Below are positions 1 through 9,484 of a stretch of 64,000 bases of DNA, piece after piece. Every line of letters starts with the position of its first letter. The stretch's first letter is position 1. Below the pieces are notes generated by a model. That model had not been told where the DNA came from and did no database searches. It saw only the letters and a program-made list of their open reading frames with translations. The translations under genes were made by a program, and so were the position numbers. Source of the DNA: Nostoc linckia z4 (lineage in GTDB: Bacteria > Cyanobacteriota > Cyanobacteriia > Cyanobacteriales > Nostocaceae). The stretch is from NCBI RefSeq assembly GCF_002608075.1, contig NZ_LAHA01000041.1, forward strand, positions 1 to 64,000, in the 5' to 3' direction.

Positions 1-111
1 AAGGCAAATAAATAATCTGGTATGGCAAAAACAACGACGCGTAATGAGTCGCTCTCGCTCACAGTGCCAGATAATCGCTTAAACGGAAAGGGAGTGTTGA
101 GCATAAAGACT

Positions 112-210
112 AAAAGGGGAAAGGGGAAAGGGGAAAAGGGGAAGGGGGGAAGGGGGAAGGGGGAAGGGGGAAAGGGTAAAGGGTAAAGGTAAAGGGTAAA
201 GGGGAAAGAT
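112..210. repeat. Low-complexity purine tract (AAGGGG-type)
   Basis: About 100 bases of almost uninterrupted G and A built from short GGGGAAA/GGGAAGG units. A complementary pyrimidine tract lies on the far side of the next gene (592-660), so the two could pair as arms of a long inverted repeat. Similar tracts recur near 31.6, 46.2 and 59.3 kb. Confidence 0.7.
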
Positions 211-211
211 T

Positions 212-592
212 TTATTGTTTTAATGACTGATTTATAGATTGAATTTGATTAGATAGCATACGGCTCAACTCCATAGCTTGATTAGAAAGTTGTGTATAAG
301 TTGGTTGGTCTAGATAGCCCACTTCTAAAGCTACTCTTAAAAGACTGCGAACTTCACCAGCAGACCCTTTGGCAATATTTAGAAAATTTAAGTATTCTTT
401 GCGAGAATATCGTTCAAATCCTTCTGCAATATTTGTAGGTATTGATACGGTTGCACGTCTTAACTGATCTCTTAAACCAAAATCTTTACTCAGTTCACCT
501 TCCTTAGTCCTTAAATATATTTGCTTAACTAAGTCAATACCTTTTTGCCATACTTTTAAATCCTCAAAAGTTTCAATTTTTTTCCTTTCCAT
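212..592 (-). CDS. Four helix bundle protein (S23 / 23S rRNA IVP family)
   Basis: The 126-residue protein has the hallmarks of the family first described from intervening sequences in bacterial 23S rRNA: an early 'VWQKGIDLV' segment, then 'LRDQLRRATVSIPTNIAEG' near residues 42-60, followed by amphipathic helices. Length fits the family (about 115-130). Members form pentameric four-helix bundles; their cellular role is not established. The gene stands alone, not inside an rRNA gene, and is enclosed by purine and pyrimidine tracts that are inverted relative to each other, which could mean it travels as a small cassette. The ATG start at 592 is the only one that keeps the conserved N-terminus. 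Confidence 0.85.
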   Translation of the reverse strand: MERKKIETFEDLKVWQKGIDLVKQIYLRTKEGELSKDFGLRDQLRRATVSIPTNIAEGFERYSRKEYLNFLNIAKGSAGEVRSLLRVALEVGYLDQPTYTQLSNQAMELSRMLSNQIQSINQSLKQ

Positions 593-660
593 TCCTTCCC
601 TTTCCCCTTTCCCCTTTCCCCTTTCCCCCTTCCCCCTATCCTTCCCCTTTACCCTTTCCC
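592..660. repeat. Pyrimidine tract, complement of the 112-210 tract
   Basis: A run of TTTCCCC units directly upstream of the four-helix-bundle start codon. It is the inverted counterpart of the purine tract beyond that gene's stop codon. Confidence 0.65.
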
Positions 661-672
661 AGTGACACTGCG

Positions 673-3600
673 CTAAGGGCTATTAACCAGTTCGGCGATC
701 GCGGCTAGGAAGTTCTGTTCGGAATAGGGTTTGGTCAGGTAAGCTTTCGCCCCTAGAGCTAAAGCTAATTGGCGGTGCTTCTGTCCGCTACGGGTTGTGA
801 GCATCACCACGGGAACCCTTGACAAACGCTCGTCTTGGCGATGGTGTTCTAAAAACTCAAATCCATTCATCCGGGGCATTTCAATGTCGCAGATTGCTAG
901 ATTGACATTACCGTGTTGAAGCATTTGGGCGATGGCCTCTCGACCATCACCTGCTTGCAACACTTGATAATCGGCTTTCTGGAGGGTCTGCACCAAACTC
1001 TGCCTTTGTACGATGGAATCTTCCACCACTAACACCGTCAAGCGGTTGGGTTGAGCAACGGCTGTATTGACTTCCATTGGCTGCGGTTGCCTTATGGTTA
1101 GCTCGGATTGCTGCCCCTCTAGAGTCAGAACAGGCTCAAGTGTGGGCAATAGTTTAGTTGCTAGACTTGATGCTGGGGAAGTCGGCATCATATCTGTCTC
1201 CCAGGTTTGACGAACTAACTCTAATGGGTCAATGGTGAGGGTGAGGCTACCATTTCCCAAGACGCTGTAGCCTTGGATGTAACTAGGTAAAGTCACGACT
1301 CTGCCGAGGGATTTAATCACTAATTCCTGCTCGACTAAAATCTGATCGACTTGCAAACATAGGTATTGCTGCTCTGTTTGCAACAGCAATAAAGGTTCGA
1401 CGGTGTTCCGTTGTTTAACAGGAAAAGGACTTAGGGTTAAATTGTGGTCTTGGGTGAATAAAGGATATTTATAATCCAACAAATTGGCAAGTGGGCGGAT
1501 GGGAACTAGTTGCTGATTTTGCCCTTCTCCCCACTGCCAGAATTTTTGGATGCCTTGCCCGTGTAAAGATTGCTGGACTTGAATCTGGTCTGGCTGCGGT
1601 AATAAAACCTGGCTAATTCCTTCAGATAGCAAGGCATAAGTGATACCTTGAGATTGACAAACCAGCAAGCGTGCTGTTGTCAAGCTCAGGGGTAATTGCA
1701 GGATAAAGGTGGTTCCTTGCCCTGAAAGCGATCGCACTACAATCGAACCTTGTAAAGCCTGCAATTGAGTGCGAACCACATCTAAGCCGATACCACGGCC
1801 AGATAACTCACCAATTTGCTTAGCAGTAGAAAAACCCGGTTCAAATAATAACTCTGAGAGTTGGTCTTGTGAGGCGTAGGGGGCTTCTTCGGAATTTAAT
1901 AGGTGTTTTTCTATACCTTGCCGACGAATGGATTCCCAGTTTAAGCCTCGACCATCATCCCGTACCTCAATAGTAGTGCGGTTGCCTTGATGGTAGGCTT
2001 GAATTGTAATTGTTCCGGTTTCTGGTTTGCCCTGCTGGCGGCGGGTTTCTATCGGTTCAATGCCGTGGTCGAAGGCATTGCGAATCATGTGCAGCAAGGG
2101 ATCGTACAGCAGCTCGGAAATGGCTTTATCCACCAGTACCTTGGTACCGCCAAGCTTGAGTTCAACAGGCTTATGATAAGTTGCTACCATCTGTTGCAGC
2201 AGGCGGGGAAAGCGATTCAACACTGTTCCCAGTGGCACCATTCTGGCTTGCAGTAAATCTTCCTGCGCTCCTGAGAGCAGTTGTTTGCGCTTGCCGAGAC
2301 TGAAACGAGATTGCTGAACTAAGGTATTAAAAGCCTCAATCCGTTCTCCTAATTGCACCATGTCTTCTGTCAAATTTTGTAGGAGAATGTGCAACTCGCT
2401 ATAGCTATCCATTTCTAAGGCATCAAATTTAGATTGTGCCTGGGCAGTTGGGGAAGCACGGACAATTGAGCAGCGTGGGTATCGCTGCTTTGCGCGTTCG
2501 GGAAGCAGTTGTCGATCCGACCAAGTAGCAAGTTTACTAAGTTGTTGTTGACAGTACAAAAACTGTAGTAGAGTTTCTTGACCTGCTTTGTGGATGTGGT
2601 TAGATTGTAGGTTTTGTTGGTTTTCGTTGATTAGCAATTCCCCAATCGTGTGACTGAGGCGATCGAGTTGTTCTATTGCGACTCGGATACTGGGAAGTGA
2701 TGCCGATGACTGAGCCTGGAGGCTTGGTGCTGGCGGTGGAGAAGCAGGCCGTTCTGAGTCTGAGTAGCGGCAGGATGTCTCTTGGTCTCCGATCCAGATT
2801 GACTGTAAAATCCGGTCTATGGCAGAAGTAACTACTACCGCATCCTGAGAAATTGGTTCCAGTACTTCCGGTGCTTTCGGTGAGGAATTATCAGTCCGCT
2901 TCGGGAAAAATGACCAAATTGATTCTGCTTCACTGGCACTGAGGAGGGGGGATGGCTGATTTTCAGTTGTAGTGGTTTGTGTTGGTTGGGTAGCTATGGA
3001 AACTGGCTGTTCTTGTGATTCTGGGACAGGAGTAGTTAGCCCTGCCCATTCTCGCAATTGGGGAGATATTTCTCCCCCTTGAGTGCGATCGCCTGCGAGT
3101 ACTGCTACTTGAACTGCTTGAAAATTTTCTAAAGCCACTTGAGCGATTTGCAGTACTTTGTCTGGATGCGCTTTCAGGGCGTTTAGAGTTGCTTGGGCAA
3201 TTTCTCCCAATCCCAATAAGCTATAAGATGCTGCTAGTTCGGCAAAAAATTCTGCTTGAGAGTTGAGTGTTGTTTGAATTTGTTGCGGATCTTGGCTTTG
3301 GATGTCAGCTGCCAACTGTTGCAAATCCTGGGGTACACTCCCAGAAAAGATTGACTCTACCACATCAAAACCAAGTTCTTCCGAACTGGGAAGCGGAGCC
3401 TCACGGCCAAAAAAGTCGCCTAGTTTATGTTGGAGTTGGGCAAAGATTGAGGCAGTTCGATCGAGTATTTCTGCCTCATTGTAGGATAAGCCCATCAAAG
3501 TTGCGCTCAAGGGAGTTCGCAGACACTCATAAGCATCTAGAAGCAAAGCACCCAATTCTGGATCTATTTCCAGTTCTTGGGGGTATAACGCCTGGAATAC

Positions 3601-3819
3601 ATCTTCCAAATGATGGGCAATTGTCTTAATCGTTTCCTGTCCAACACTGGCAGCACTTCCCTTGAGAGTATGGGCGCTTCGCATCAAGGCGTGAACTTTT
3701 TCTGTGGTTTTTTCATCAAATAAACCGATCAGATTCTGCTCAATGGTTTGCAACAACTCTGCCGCTTCAGCCAGAAAAGCCTGCTCTAGCTGCTCTTGAT
3801 TAGTGGGATCGAGGTTCAT
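673..3819 (-). CDS. pixL: CheA-type hybrid histidine kinase with C-terminal receiver (PixL-like)
   Basis: The kinase of a phototaxis signalling array: it autophosphorylates on an Hpt histidine and passes phosphate to CheY-like proteins. Visible in order: an Hpt domain with 'AHTLKGSAASVG' (phospho-His about residue 50), a second Hpt-like helical stretch without an obvious histidine (about 165-245), a CheA dimerisation region (from about 380), an HATPase domain with N-box 'HMIRNAFDHGIE' (about 580) and G2 box 'GRGIGLDVV' (about 676), a CheW-like domain (about 720-855) and a receiver domain (about 925-1045) with the phospho-acceptor in 'CDIEMP' (about 977). This architecture and its place as last gene of the G-H-I-J-L order match PixL/TaxAY1/PtxE-type kinases. 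The linker (245-380) is Pro/Ser/Gln rich. Confidence 0.9.
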   Translation of the reverse strand: MNLDPTNQEQLEQAFLAEAAELLQTIEQNLIGLFDEKTTEKVHALMRSAHTLKGSAASVGQETIKTIAHHLEDVFQALYPQELEIDPELGALLLDAYECLRTPLSATLMGLSYNEAEILDRTASIFAQLQHKLGDFFGREAPLPSSEELGFDVVESIFSGSVPQDLQQLAADIQSQDPQQIQTTLNSQAEFFAELAASYSLLGLGEIAQATLNALKAHPDKVLQIAQVALENFQAVQVAVLAGDRTQGGEISPQLREWAGLTTPVPESQEQPVSIATQPTQTTTTENQPSPLLSASEAESIWSFFPKRTDNSSPKAPEVLEPISQDAVVVTSAIDRILQSIWIGDQETSCRYSDSERPASPPPAPSLQAQSSASLPSIRVAIEQLDRLSHTIGELLINENQQNLQSNHIHKAGQETLLQFLYCQQQLSKLATWSDRQLLPERAKQRYPRCSIVRASPTAQAQSKFDALEMDSYSELHILLQNLTEDMVQLGERIEAFNTLVQQSRFSLGKRKQLLSGAQEDLLQARMVPLGTVLNRFPRLLQQMVATYHKPVELKLGGTKVLVDKAISELLYDPLLHMIRNAFDHGIEPIETRRQQGKPETGTITIQAYHQGNRTTIEVRDDGRGLNWESIRRQGIEKHLLNSEEAPYASQDQLSELLFEPGFSTAKQIGELSGRGIGLDVVRTQLQALQGSIVVRSLSGQGTTFILQLPLSLTTARLLVCQSQGITYALLSEGISQVLLPQPDQIQVQQSLHGQGIQKFWQWGEGQNQQLVPIRPLANLLDYKYPLFTQDHNLTLSPFPVKQRNTVEPLLLLQTEQQYLCLQVDQILVEQELVIKSLGRVVTLPSYIQGYSVLGNGSLTLTIDPLELVRQTWETDMMPTSPASSLATKLLPTLEPVLTLEGQQSELTIRQPQPMEVNTAVAQPNRLTVLVVEDSIVQRQSLVQTLQKADYQVLQAGDGREAIAQMLQHGNVNLAICDIEMPRMNGFEFLEHHRQDERLSRVPVVMLTTRSGQKHRQLALALGAKAYLTKPYSEQNFLAAIAELVNSP

Positions 3820-3850
3820 AGCAGTTTTGGGAGATTAGTCAAACAATTTT

Positions 3851-3980
3851 TGATTTTAGATTTGCGATAGCGCAGCGTTAGCAAGTCATTGAGCGTCGGA
3901 TTTTCAATTTGGGATTTTGGATTTGTTGCGCTGGGCATGAACCGAAATAATCTAAAATCTAAAATCTAAAATCTAAAATT
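3851..3980. repeat. Short intergenic repeats between pixJ and pixL
   Basis: AT-rich spacer with tandem copies of an AATCTAA-type heptamer near 3949-3977 and related 'gattttagattt' units. Heptameric repeats of this kind are widespread in Nostocales genomes. No gene or clear terminator seen. Confidence 0.5.
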
Positions 3981-3981
3981 C

Positions 3982-6900
3982 TTAGTCAACTTTGAACTGG
4001 CTAACGCTGGTTTCCAGTTGTTGTGAAGTCATCCGTAGTTCCTCAAAAGAATCGGAAATGTGGATGGCACTTTGGGAAGTCTTGCGGGCGATGGCCGAAA
4101 CATCTACCATCGCTTCTGTCAATATCTGAGATTGCTGACTTTGAGTGGAAACTGCTTGAGTAATTCCTTGCACCAATCCCCCAATTTCATTAGTAGCTGC
4201 CACGATGGCACTCAGAGAATGACGAGTCTCATCGATTAAGTTCGAGCCTTGGACAACTTGACTAATGCCTACTTCCATTGCTTCGGTAACTTCGTTGGTG
4301 CCAGTTTGAATTTCTTGCACGAGTCGCTCAATTTCTGTGGTGGCGCTAGCTGACTGATAAGCCAGAGAACGAACTTCATCTGCAACCACCGCGAAGCCTT
4401 TGCCATATTCTCCAGCACGGGTAGCTTCGATGGCAGCGTTGAGCGCCAGCAAATTAGTTTGAGTGGCAAAGTTTTCAATCAAACTCACTACTTTGGAGAT
4501 TTTCTGAGAAGCTTCACCGAGGCGTTTAATTTTCTTCGCTGTTTCCGACACAGTTTCCCGAATCTCTAAAATGCCATCTACGGTTCTTTCCATCAGAGAA
4601 TCGCCAGCTTGGACGGTTCTATTAGCTTCATGCACCGCCTGTCCTACTCGTTGGGCATCAGCAGCGACTACCTGGGTGGAAGTGACCATCATTTGTAATT
4701 GTTCCAGAGCGCGTTCGAGCCGTTCTACCTGCTGTTGAGCTTGGTCAGATAGTTGTACTACTGAGGTGGTGTTATGGCTGGAATTTTCACTCACCTTGCT
4801 GGCAGCAATCTGCACTTGTCGCACCAAATCTCGCAAACTTTGGATTGTAGTGTTGTAACCATCGGCGATGGTGCCAATTTCATCTTCGGATAAGGGCGCT
4901 CGAACGGTGAGATCCCCTCTGAAGGATGGTTCCAAAGCCATGAGAACGCGTATTGCTCCTTGTTGCAGTTTTTCCCTTGCAGTACGTTCGCGCTCTGCGG
5001 CTTCTGCTAGTTGCTGTTCTTGACTACGCACCTGTTTTAAATACTCTGCCAGATTGAGGGCAATACCAATCTGGACGCTGGCTTGGTTGAGAACATCTTC
5101 CTCCGATTGCTCCCACTGGCGCGATGTGCTATTTTGATAAACTCCCATCAGCCCCCAGAGCCGGTCTTCTTGAAAAATCGGCGCAATCATGTAGGCTTTA
5201 GTTCCCCAGGTTTCTAACAATTGAATGTGGCATTCGTCATGACCGACACCATATATATTGTCAACCCGCAAGCTTTCTTTACGAGCATAACGCCCGCCTT
5301 TGTTGTACTGGAGAAAGGTATCTCTAACTCTGGCAAGGCTAGTTCCCACTAGCTTCGGCCAATCCCCAGTCACAGACTCAACTACAAATTCTCCAGACCA
5401 ATCAGGCTCAAAACGGTAAACTCCAACTCGGTCTACTTTCAGCAGTTGACGAAGTTCGTGGGTGGCAAACTGGACAAATTCTAGAACATCACCATGACTT
5501 TGGGCCATCTCTGTTAACCGACTCGGCAAGCGATAGGAAAATCGGGCATTTGCTACTTCCCGTTCTGCCAGTTTTATCAGTTCCTCATTCTTGTTTAAGG
5601 TTTGTTGTAAGTATTGCGATTGCTGGACGGCAACCCCAAACTGCGTGCCGATTTTCGCTACCAAATTGATTTCGTTATCTTGCCATTGCCGCGGCCCGTC
5701 ATTCTGATATGCTCCTAACAAACCCCAGAGCTTGTTTCCGGCAATAATCGGGGTGATGATATAGGCCCTCATTTGGAATTGCTCTAGAATTTTTATGTGG
5801 CACTGGGCATGACCAGAAGTGTAAATGTCATTGATAACAAACGTCTCGTTGTGGCGATAGCGTCCACCTTGAGTTTGTTGGAGGTGTTCGTCTTCCCATA
5901 CAGTCCTGATATCGGGGCCAACCAAAGCTACCCATTCACGACTTACAGATTCGGCAATAAACTCCCCACCCCAATCTGGATTGAAGCGATACACGGCTAG
6001 CCGATCGCATTCCAAGTGCGATCGCAATTCTGGTAAGGCATTGCGGAAAATCGTATCTAGCTCTTGAACTTGGCGGATTTTTTCTGCCAGCCTTGTCAAG
6101 GCTCGTTCCCCTTCTGCGGTTCTGGCTAACTCTGCATTCTTGTTCTTGAGCTTTTCGATATACTTAACCTGTTGCAAACCTATACCCATTTGCAGAGCTA
6201 GTTTTCGCAACAGTTGGACATCCTTGGATTTCCACTGCCGAGGGCCAGTATTTTGGTATGCTCCTAAAAAGCCCCAGAGTTTGCTGCCAGTAAAGATAGG
6301 AGCGATGGCGTAAGCTTTGGCTTGGATTTTTTCTAATATCTCTAGGTAGCACTGGACGTGACCGACAGCGTAAATATCATTGACAATAAAGGTTTCATGA
6401 TTGCGATAGCGTCCGCCCTGAGTTTCTTGTAAGTGTTCGTCCATCCAAATTGTTTTGATGTCGGAACCAGCTAAAGATAACCATTTATCTTTTACGGATT
6501 CGGCAACAAACTCCACACTCCAATCGGGATTGAAACGAAATACTGCTAGGCGATCGCACTGGATTTGTTTGCGTAAACTTGGCAGTACATTCTCGAAAAT
6601 TGTGTCTAGATCCTGGGCTTGACGGATTTTTTCCACCATCGCTGTCAGCATCTGTTCCTCTTCTGCTGCCCGTGCCAATTCAGCATTCTTCATTTTCAGT
6701 TGTTCGATGTACTCGGTTTGCTGCACGCTTAACCCCAACTGAATGCCCAATTTGGTCACCAATCGCACCTCCTCGGAATTCCACTGGCGCGGGCCGCTAT
6801 TTTGGTAAGCTCCTAATAAACCCCAAAGTTTGTTGCCAGCAAAAATCGGGGCGATGGTGTAGGCTTTAACTTGGAATTGCTCTAACAAATCAATGTGGCA

Positions 6901-9207
6901 CTGGGCATGACCAACAGCATAGATGTCATTGACAACAAAAGTTTCATTGTTGCGATAGCGTCCGCCTTGGGTTTCCTGTAAATGTTCGTCTTCCCATACA
7001 GTTTTGATATCGGGGCCAACCAAAGGAACCCAGTCACTTCCCACAGATTCGGCAATAAATTCACCACTCCAGTCACAGTTGAAGCGATATATAGCCAGGC
7101 GATCGCATTTGAATAATTGCCGCAATTCTGCCAAGGTAGTGCGGTAGATGGTTTCTGGCTGTTGGGAATGGCGCATTCGATCCACCATACGCGCAATGGC
7201 GTTTTCTACTTCAGCTACTTGGGTCATTTCAATATTTTTTAACCGTAGCTGTTCGATATATTCAGCTTGCTGGAGGGCAATGCTCAAGGATTCGCCAATC
7301 TGCAATAAAGCACCAATCTCTTCATCAGTCCATTTGCGGACATCAGAATTTTGATAGGCTGCTAACAAACCCCAGAGATTACCAGCGCGGAAGATGGGAA
7401 CATTAATGTATGCTTTGGCTTGGAACTTCTCTAATGTTTCTAAATAGCAAGGCGAAAAACCAGCAGCAGAAATATCGTTGACTTTACGGAAGCGCGTTCC
7501 TTTGGCGTACACTCCACCCTGGGTTTCCTTAAGATAGGTATCCCCATCAGGTTTAATAGGGGAGCCATAATCCTTAATATTGCACCGTTCTGAAGATATC
7601 AGACCTGTTTTTAAAATGCCGTCTTGTTCCTGCATCTCCAACAATGACGGCCAACCAGCAGCCACAGATTCAGCGATAACTTCTCCACTCCAGTCTGGAT
7701 AAATTTGATAAATGACAACGCGATCGCATTTTAAAAATCGCCGCAATTCTTGGGTGGTAATGCGGAAAAGGGTACGGAGATCCGTTGCTTGCCCAATTTT
7801 TTCAATGATGCCGAAAACAGTACGTTCTCGTTCAATTAGCTTGGCTGATTCCTCAGATCGTTGATAAAGTTGTTGCTGATATTGCAACTGCTGAATAGCA
7901 ATACTAGACAAAGATGCCACCTGCACCATCAGGCGAATTTCACTATCTTTCCACTGACGAGGCTGAGAATTTTGATAAGCAGCCAACAAGCCCCACAATT
8001 GTTCTCCCTGGAAGATGGCAACAATAATGTATGCTTTGGCTTGATAGCTTTCTAAAACTTTGACATAGCAGTCAGAAAAACCAGCACTGTAGATATCATT
8101 AGTGACTCGATAAACCTGTCCGCGATGGAAAGTTTTGCCTTGGGTGTGCTGAATGTAGCTATCTGCACTGTGCGATCGCCCTGTTGTCCCAACTAATCCC
8201 CCTTCGTCTGCAAAGTTCCTCACGCTGCAATAGTTAACGTTCTTGATAATTGCAGGGTTGTTTCGCTGTTCTTCCAATAGAGAAACCCACTCAGATCCAA
8301 CAGATTCAGCAACAAATTCCCCACTCCAATCTGGTTGAAAACGATAAATTGTCACGCGATCGCATTTTAATGACTGTCGCACTTCTTGGGTGGCAACCCG
8401 AAATATGGCATCCACATCTTTGGACTGGAGAATTTTACTCGCTACATCGGTAAGGATTTGGTCTTTTTCTACTTCTTGTTGCAATGTAGCTTGAATCGCG
8501 GCAACTTGTAGTTGTGCTTCTAATTCCTGCGCCAGTAATTTGAGCGAGCGAATTTCAGCATTCTGCCACTGGCGAGGAGCAGTGCATTGTTGCACTACCA
8601 ACAAACCCCAAACCCCATCTTTTGTTAATATTGGCAAGCTCAAACAAGCTCTTACCTGAAACCGATCCACAAGCTGCTTTTGGTAAGGAGACAAACTTGC
8701 AGTGTAGGTATCCGCGATCGCTGCTAATTTTTCTTGTTGATAAAGCTTGGCAGAACTTAAGCCAAAAGTGACGGCGGGCAATTTTTCTTTCACCATTGGG
8801 GTAAAGCCATCCCTCATGGCCTCCGCAACAACTACCCCCAGAGTCGGATTCGTAAACTCATACACCAGGACGCGATCGACTTGCAGGGCGCTTTGTACCT
8901 CCAGGACAGCAGTCGCTAACAACGAATCTAAATCCGAATATTGGCGGATTTTACTAGCGATGGCCTGTACTTGCTCTACCTCAAATCGATCTCCTTTGTC
9001 TTGACATGGCAACACACTCAGCAGTTCTTTTAATTTGCGGATTCTATCCCGCAATGGCCCTGTTTCCACCCAATCAGCTTGCTCTAGTTCAGCTCGCAAT
9101 TCTTCTAGAGTGGAGATGATTTGCTGTTGTCCAGGTAAACCAACGGTATGCCCATTGCCGGAGGTAGAATGTGGTTGGTTGGGTGTAACATTGAGTTGCG
9201 TTACCAT
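3982..9207 (-). CDS. pixJ: Multi-GAF (cyanobacteriochrome) methyl-accepting chemotaxis photoreceptor (PixJ/PtxD-like)
   Basis: A 1741-residue soluble chemoreceptor without obvious transmembrane segments. Seven GAF domains carry the 'DR(V/L)xxYxFxPDWSGEFxAESV'-type signature, with cores near residues 110, 283, 495, 700, 884, 1067 and 1259. Six have a probable bilin-binding Cys followed by His (GAF4, 6 and 7, near 770, 1137 and 1327) or Tyr (GAF2, 3 and 5, near 381, 587 and 953); GAF1 lacks it. GAF2 and GAF3 each hold an extra Cys in a loop upstream (about 328 and 541), as in insert-Cys violet-sensing cyanobacteriochromes. GAF4-6 keep the W-x-D motif of red/green types. A HAMP-like region (about 1425-1475) and an MCP signalling domain with a 'TNLLALNAAIEATRAGE' tip follow. 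It is expected to steer phototaxis by signalling to the CheA/CheW products of the same operon. Confidence 0.93.
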   Translation of the reverse strand: MVTQLNVTPNQPHSTSGNGHTVGLPGQQQIISTLEELRAELEQADWVETGPLRDRIRKLKELLSVLPCQDKGDRFEVEQVQAIASKIRQYSDLDSLLATAVLEVQSALQVDRVLVYEFTNPTLGVVVAEAMRDGFTPMVKEKLPAVTFGLSSAKLYQQEKLAAIADTYTASLSPYQKQLVDRFQVRACLSLPILTKDGVWGLLVVQQCTAPRQWQNAEIRSLKLLAQELEAQLQVAAIQATLQQEVEKDQILTDVASKILQSKDVDAIFRVATQEVRQSLKCDRVTIYRFQPDWSGEFVAESVGSEWVSLLEEQRNNPAIIKNVNYCSVRNFADEGGLVGTTGRSHSADSYIQHTQGKTFHRGQVYRVTNDIYSAGFSDCYVKVLESYQAKAYIIVAIFQGEQLWGLLAAYQNSQPRQWKDSEIRLMVQVASLSSIAIQQLQYQQQLYQRSEESAKLIERERTVFGIIEKIGQATDLRTLFRITTQELRRFLKCDRVVIYQIYPDWSGEVIAESVAAGWPSLLEMQEQDGILKTGLISSERCNIKDYGSPIKPDGDTYLKETQGGVYAKGTRFRKVNDISAAGFSPCYLETLEKFQAKAYINVPIFRAGNLWGLLAAYQNSDVRKWTDEEIGALLQIGESLSIALQQAEYIEQLRLKNIEMTQVAEVENAIARMVDRMRHSQQPETIYRTTLAELRQLFKCDRLAIYRFNCDWSGEFIAESVGSDWVPLVGPDIKTVWEDEHLQETQGGRYRNNETFVVNDIYAVGHAQCHIDLLEQFQVKAYTIAPIFAGNKLWGLLGAYQNSGPRQWNSEEVRLVTKLGIQLGLSVQQTEYIEQLKMKNAELARAAEEEQMLTAMVEKIRQAQDLDTIFENVLPSLRKQIQCDRLAVFRFNPDWSVEFVAESVKDKWLSLAGSDIKTIWMDEHLQETQGGRYRNHETFIVNDIYAVGHVQCYLEILEKIQAKAYAIAPIFTGSKLWGFLGAYQNTGPRQWKSKDVQLLRKLALQMGIGLQQVKYIEKLKNKNAELARTAEGERALTRLAEKIRQVQELDTIFRNALPELRSHLECDRLAVYRFNPDWGGEFIAESVSREWVALVGPDIRTVWEDEHLQQTQGGRYRHNETFVINDIYTSGHAQCHIKILEQFQMRAYIITPIIAGNKLWGLLGAYQNDGPRQWQDNEINLVAKIGTQFGVAVQQSQYLQQTLNKNEELIKLAEREVANARFSYRLPSRLTEMAQSHGDVLEFVQFATHELRQLLKVDRVGVYRFEPDWSGEFVVESVTGDWPKLVGTSLARVRDTFLQYNKGGRYARKESLRVDNIYGVGHDECHIQLLETWGTKAYMIAPIFQEDRLWGLMGVYQNSTSRQWEQSEEDVLNQASVQIGIALNLAEYLKQVRSQEQQLAEAAERERTAREKLQQGAIRVLMALEPSFRGDLTVRAPLSEDEIGTIADGYNTTIQSLRDLVRQVQIAASKVSENSSHNTTSVVQLSDQAQQQVERLERALEQLQMMVTSTQVVAADAQRVGQAVHEANRTVQAGDSLMERTVDGILEIRETVSETAKKIKRLGEASQKISKVVSLIENFATQTNLLALNAAIEATRAGEYGKGFAVVADEVRSLAYQSASATTEIERLVQEIQTGTNEVTEAMEVGISQVVQGSNLIDETRHSLSAIVAATNEIGGLVQGITQAVSTQSQQSQILTEAMVDVSAIARKTSQSAIHISDSFEELRMTSQQLETSVSQFKVD

Positions 9208-9296
9208 AATCTTTGTTGCTATTAAGGTTGTCGGAGTTAATAAGTAGAACGAACTTTAAAGACTTCCAAGTAAAAAATATTCCATAGAAGACTGTT

Positions 9297-9445
9297 CAAG
9301 GTTCACAGCCAACGGTCAAGGCTTCGACTCCGCTCAGCCTTGACCCTGAGCGAAGTCGTACCACTTCCCTCCGGGACGCTCCGCGAACGTGGAAGCAAGC
9401 TACGCGTAGCGGCGACCATAGGAGAAGGGTCAACAGTCAACAGTC
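9297..9445. repeat. Intergenic inverted-repeat element between pixI and pixJ
   Basis: The spacer holds nested inverted repeats: GGTCAAGGC (9314-9322) with GCCTTGACC (9337-9345), and overlapping CTTCGACTCCGCTCAG/CTGAGCGAAG-type arms, followed by a GC-rich palindromic stretch. The composition differs from the AT-rich flanks and resembles small dispersed palindromic repeats of Nostoc. It could form a hairpin in the operon mRNA. Confidence 0.6.
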
Positions 9446-9484
9446 AACAACCTGAAGCGGAATAATTTATTTTTTGGAGTTCCT

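Noticed and set aside
23..186. Short plus-strand frame starting 'MAKTTTRNESLSL'
   Set aside because: Its second half is only Gly/Lys from the purine tract; probably a chance frame or a decayed gene remnant.
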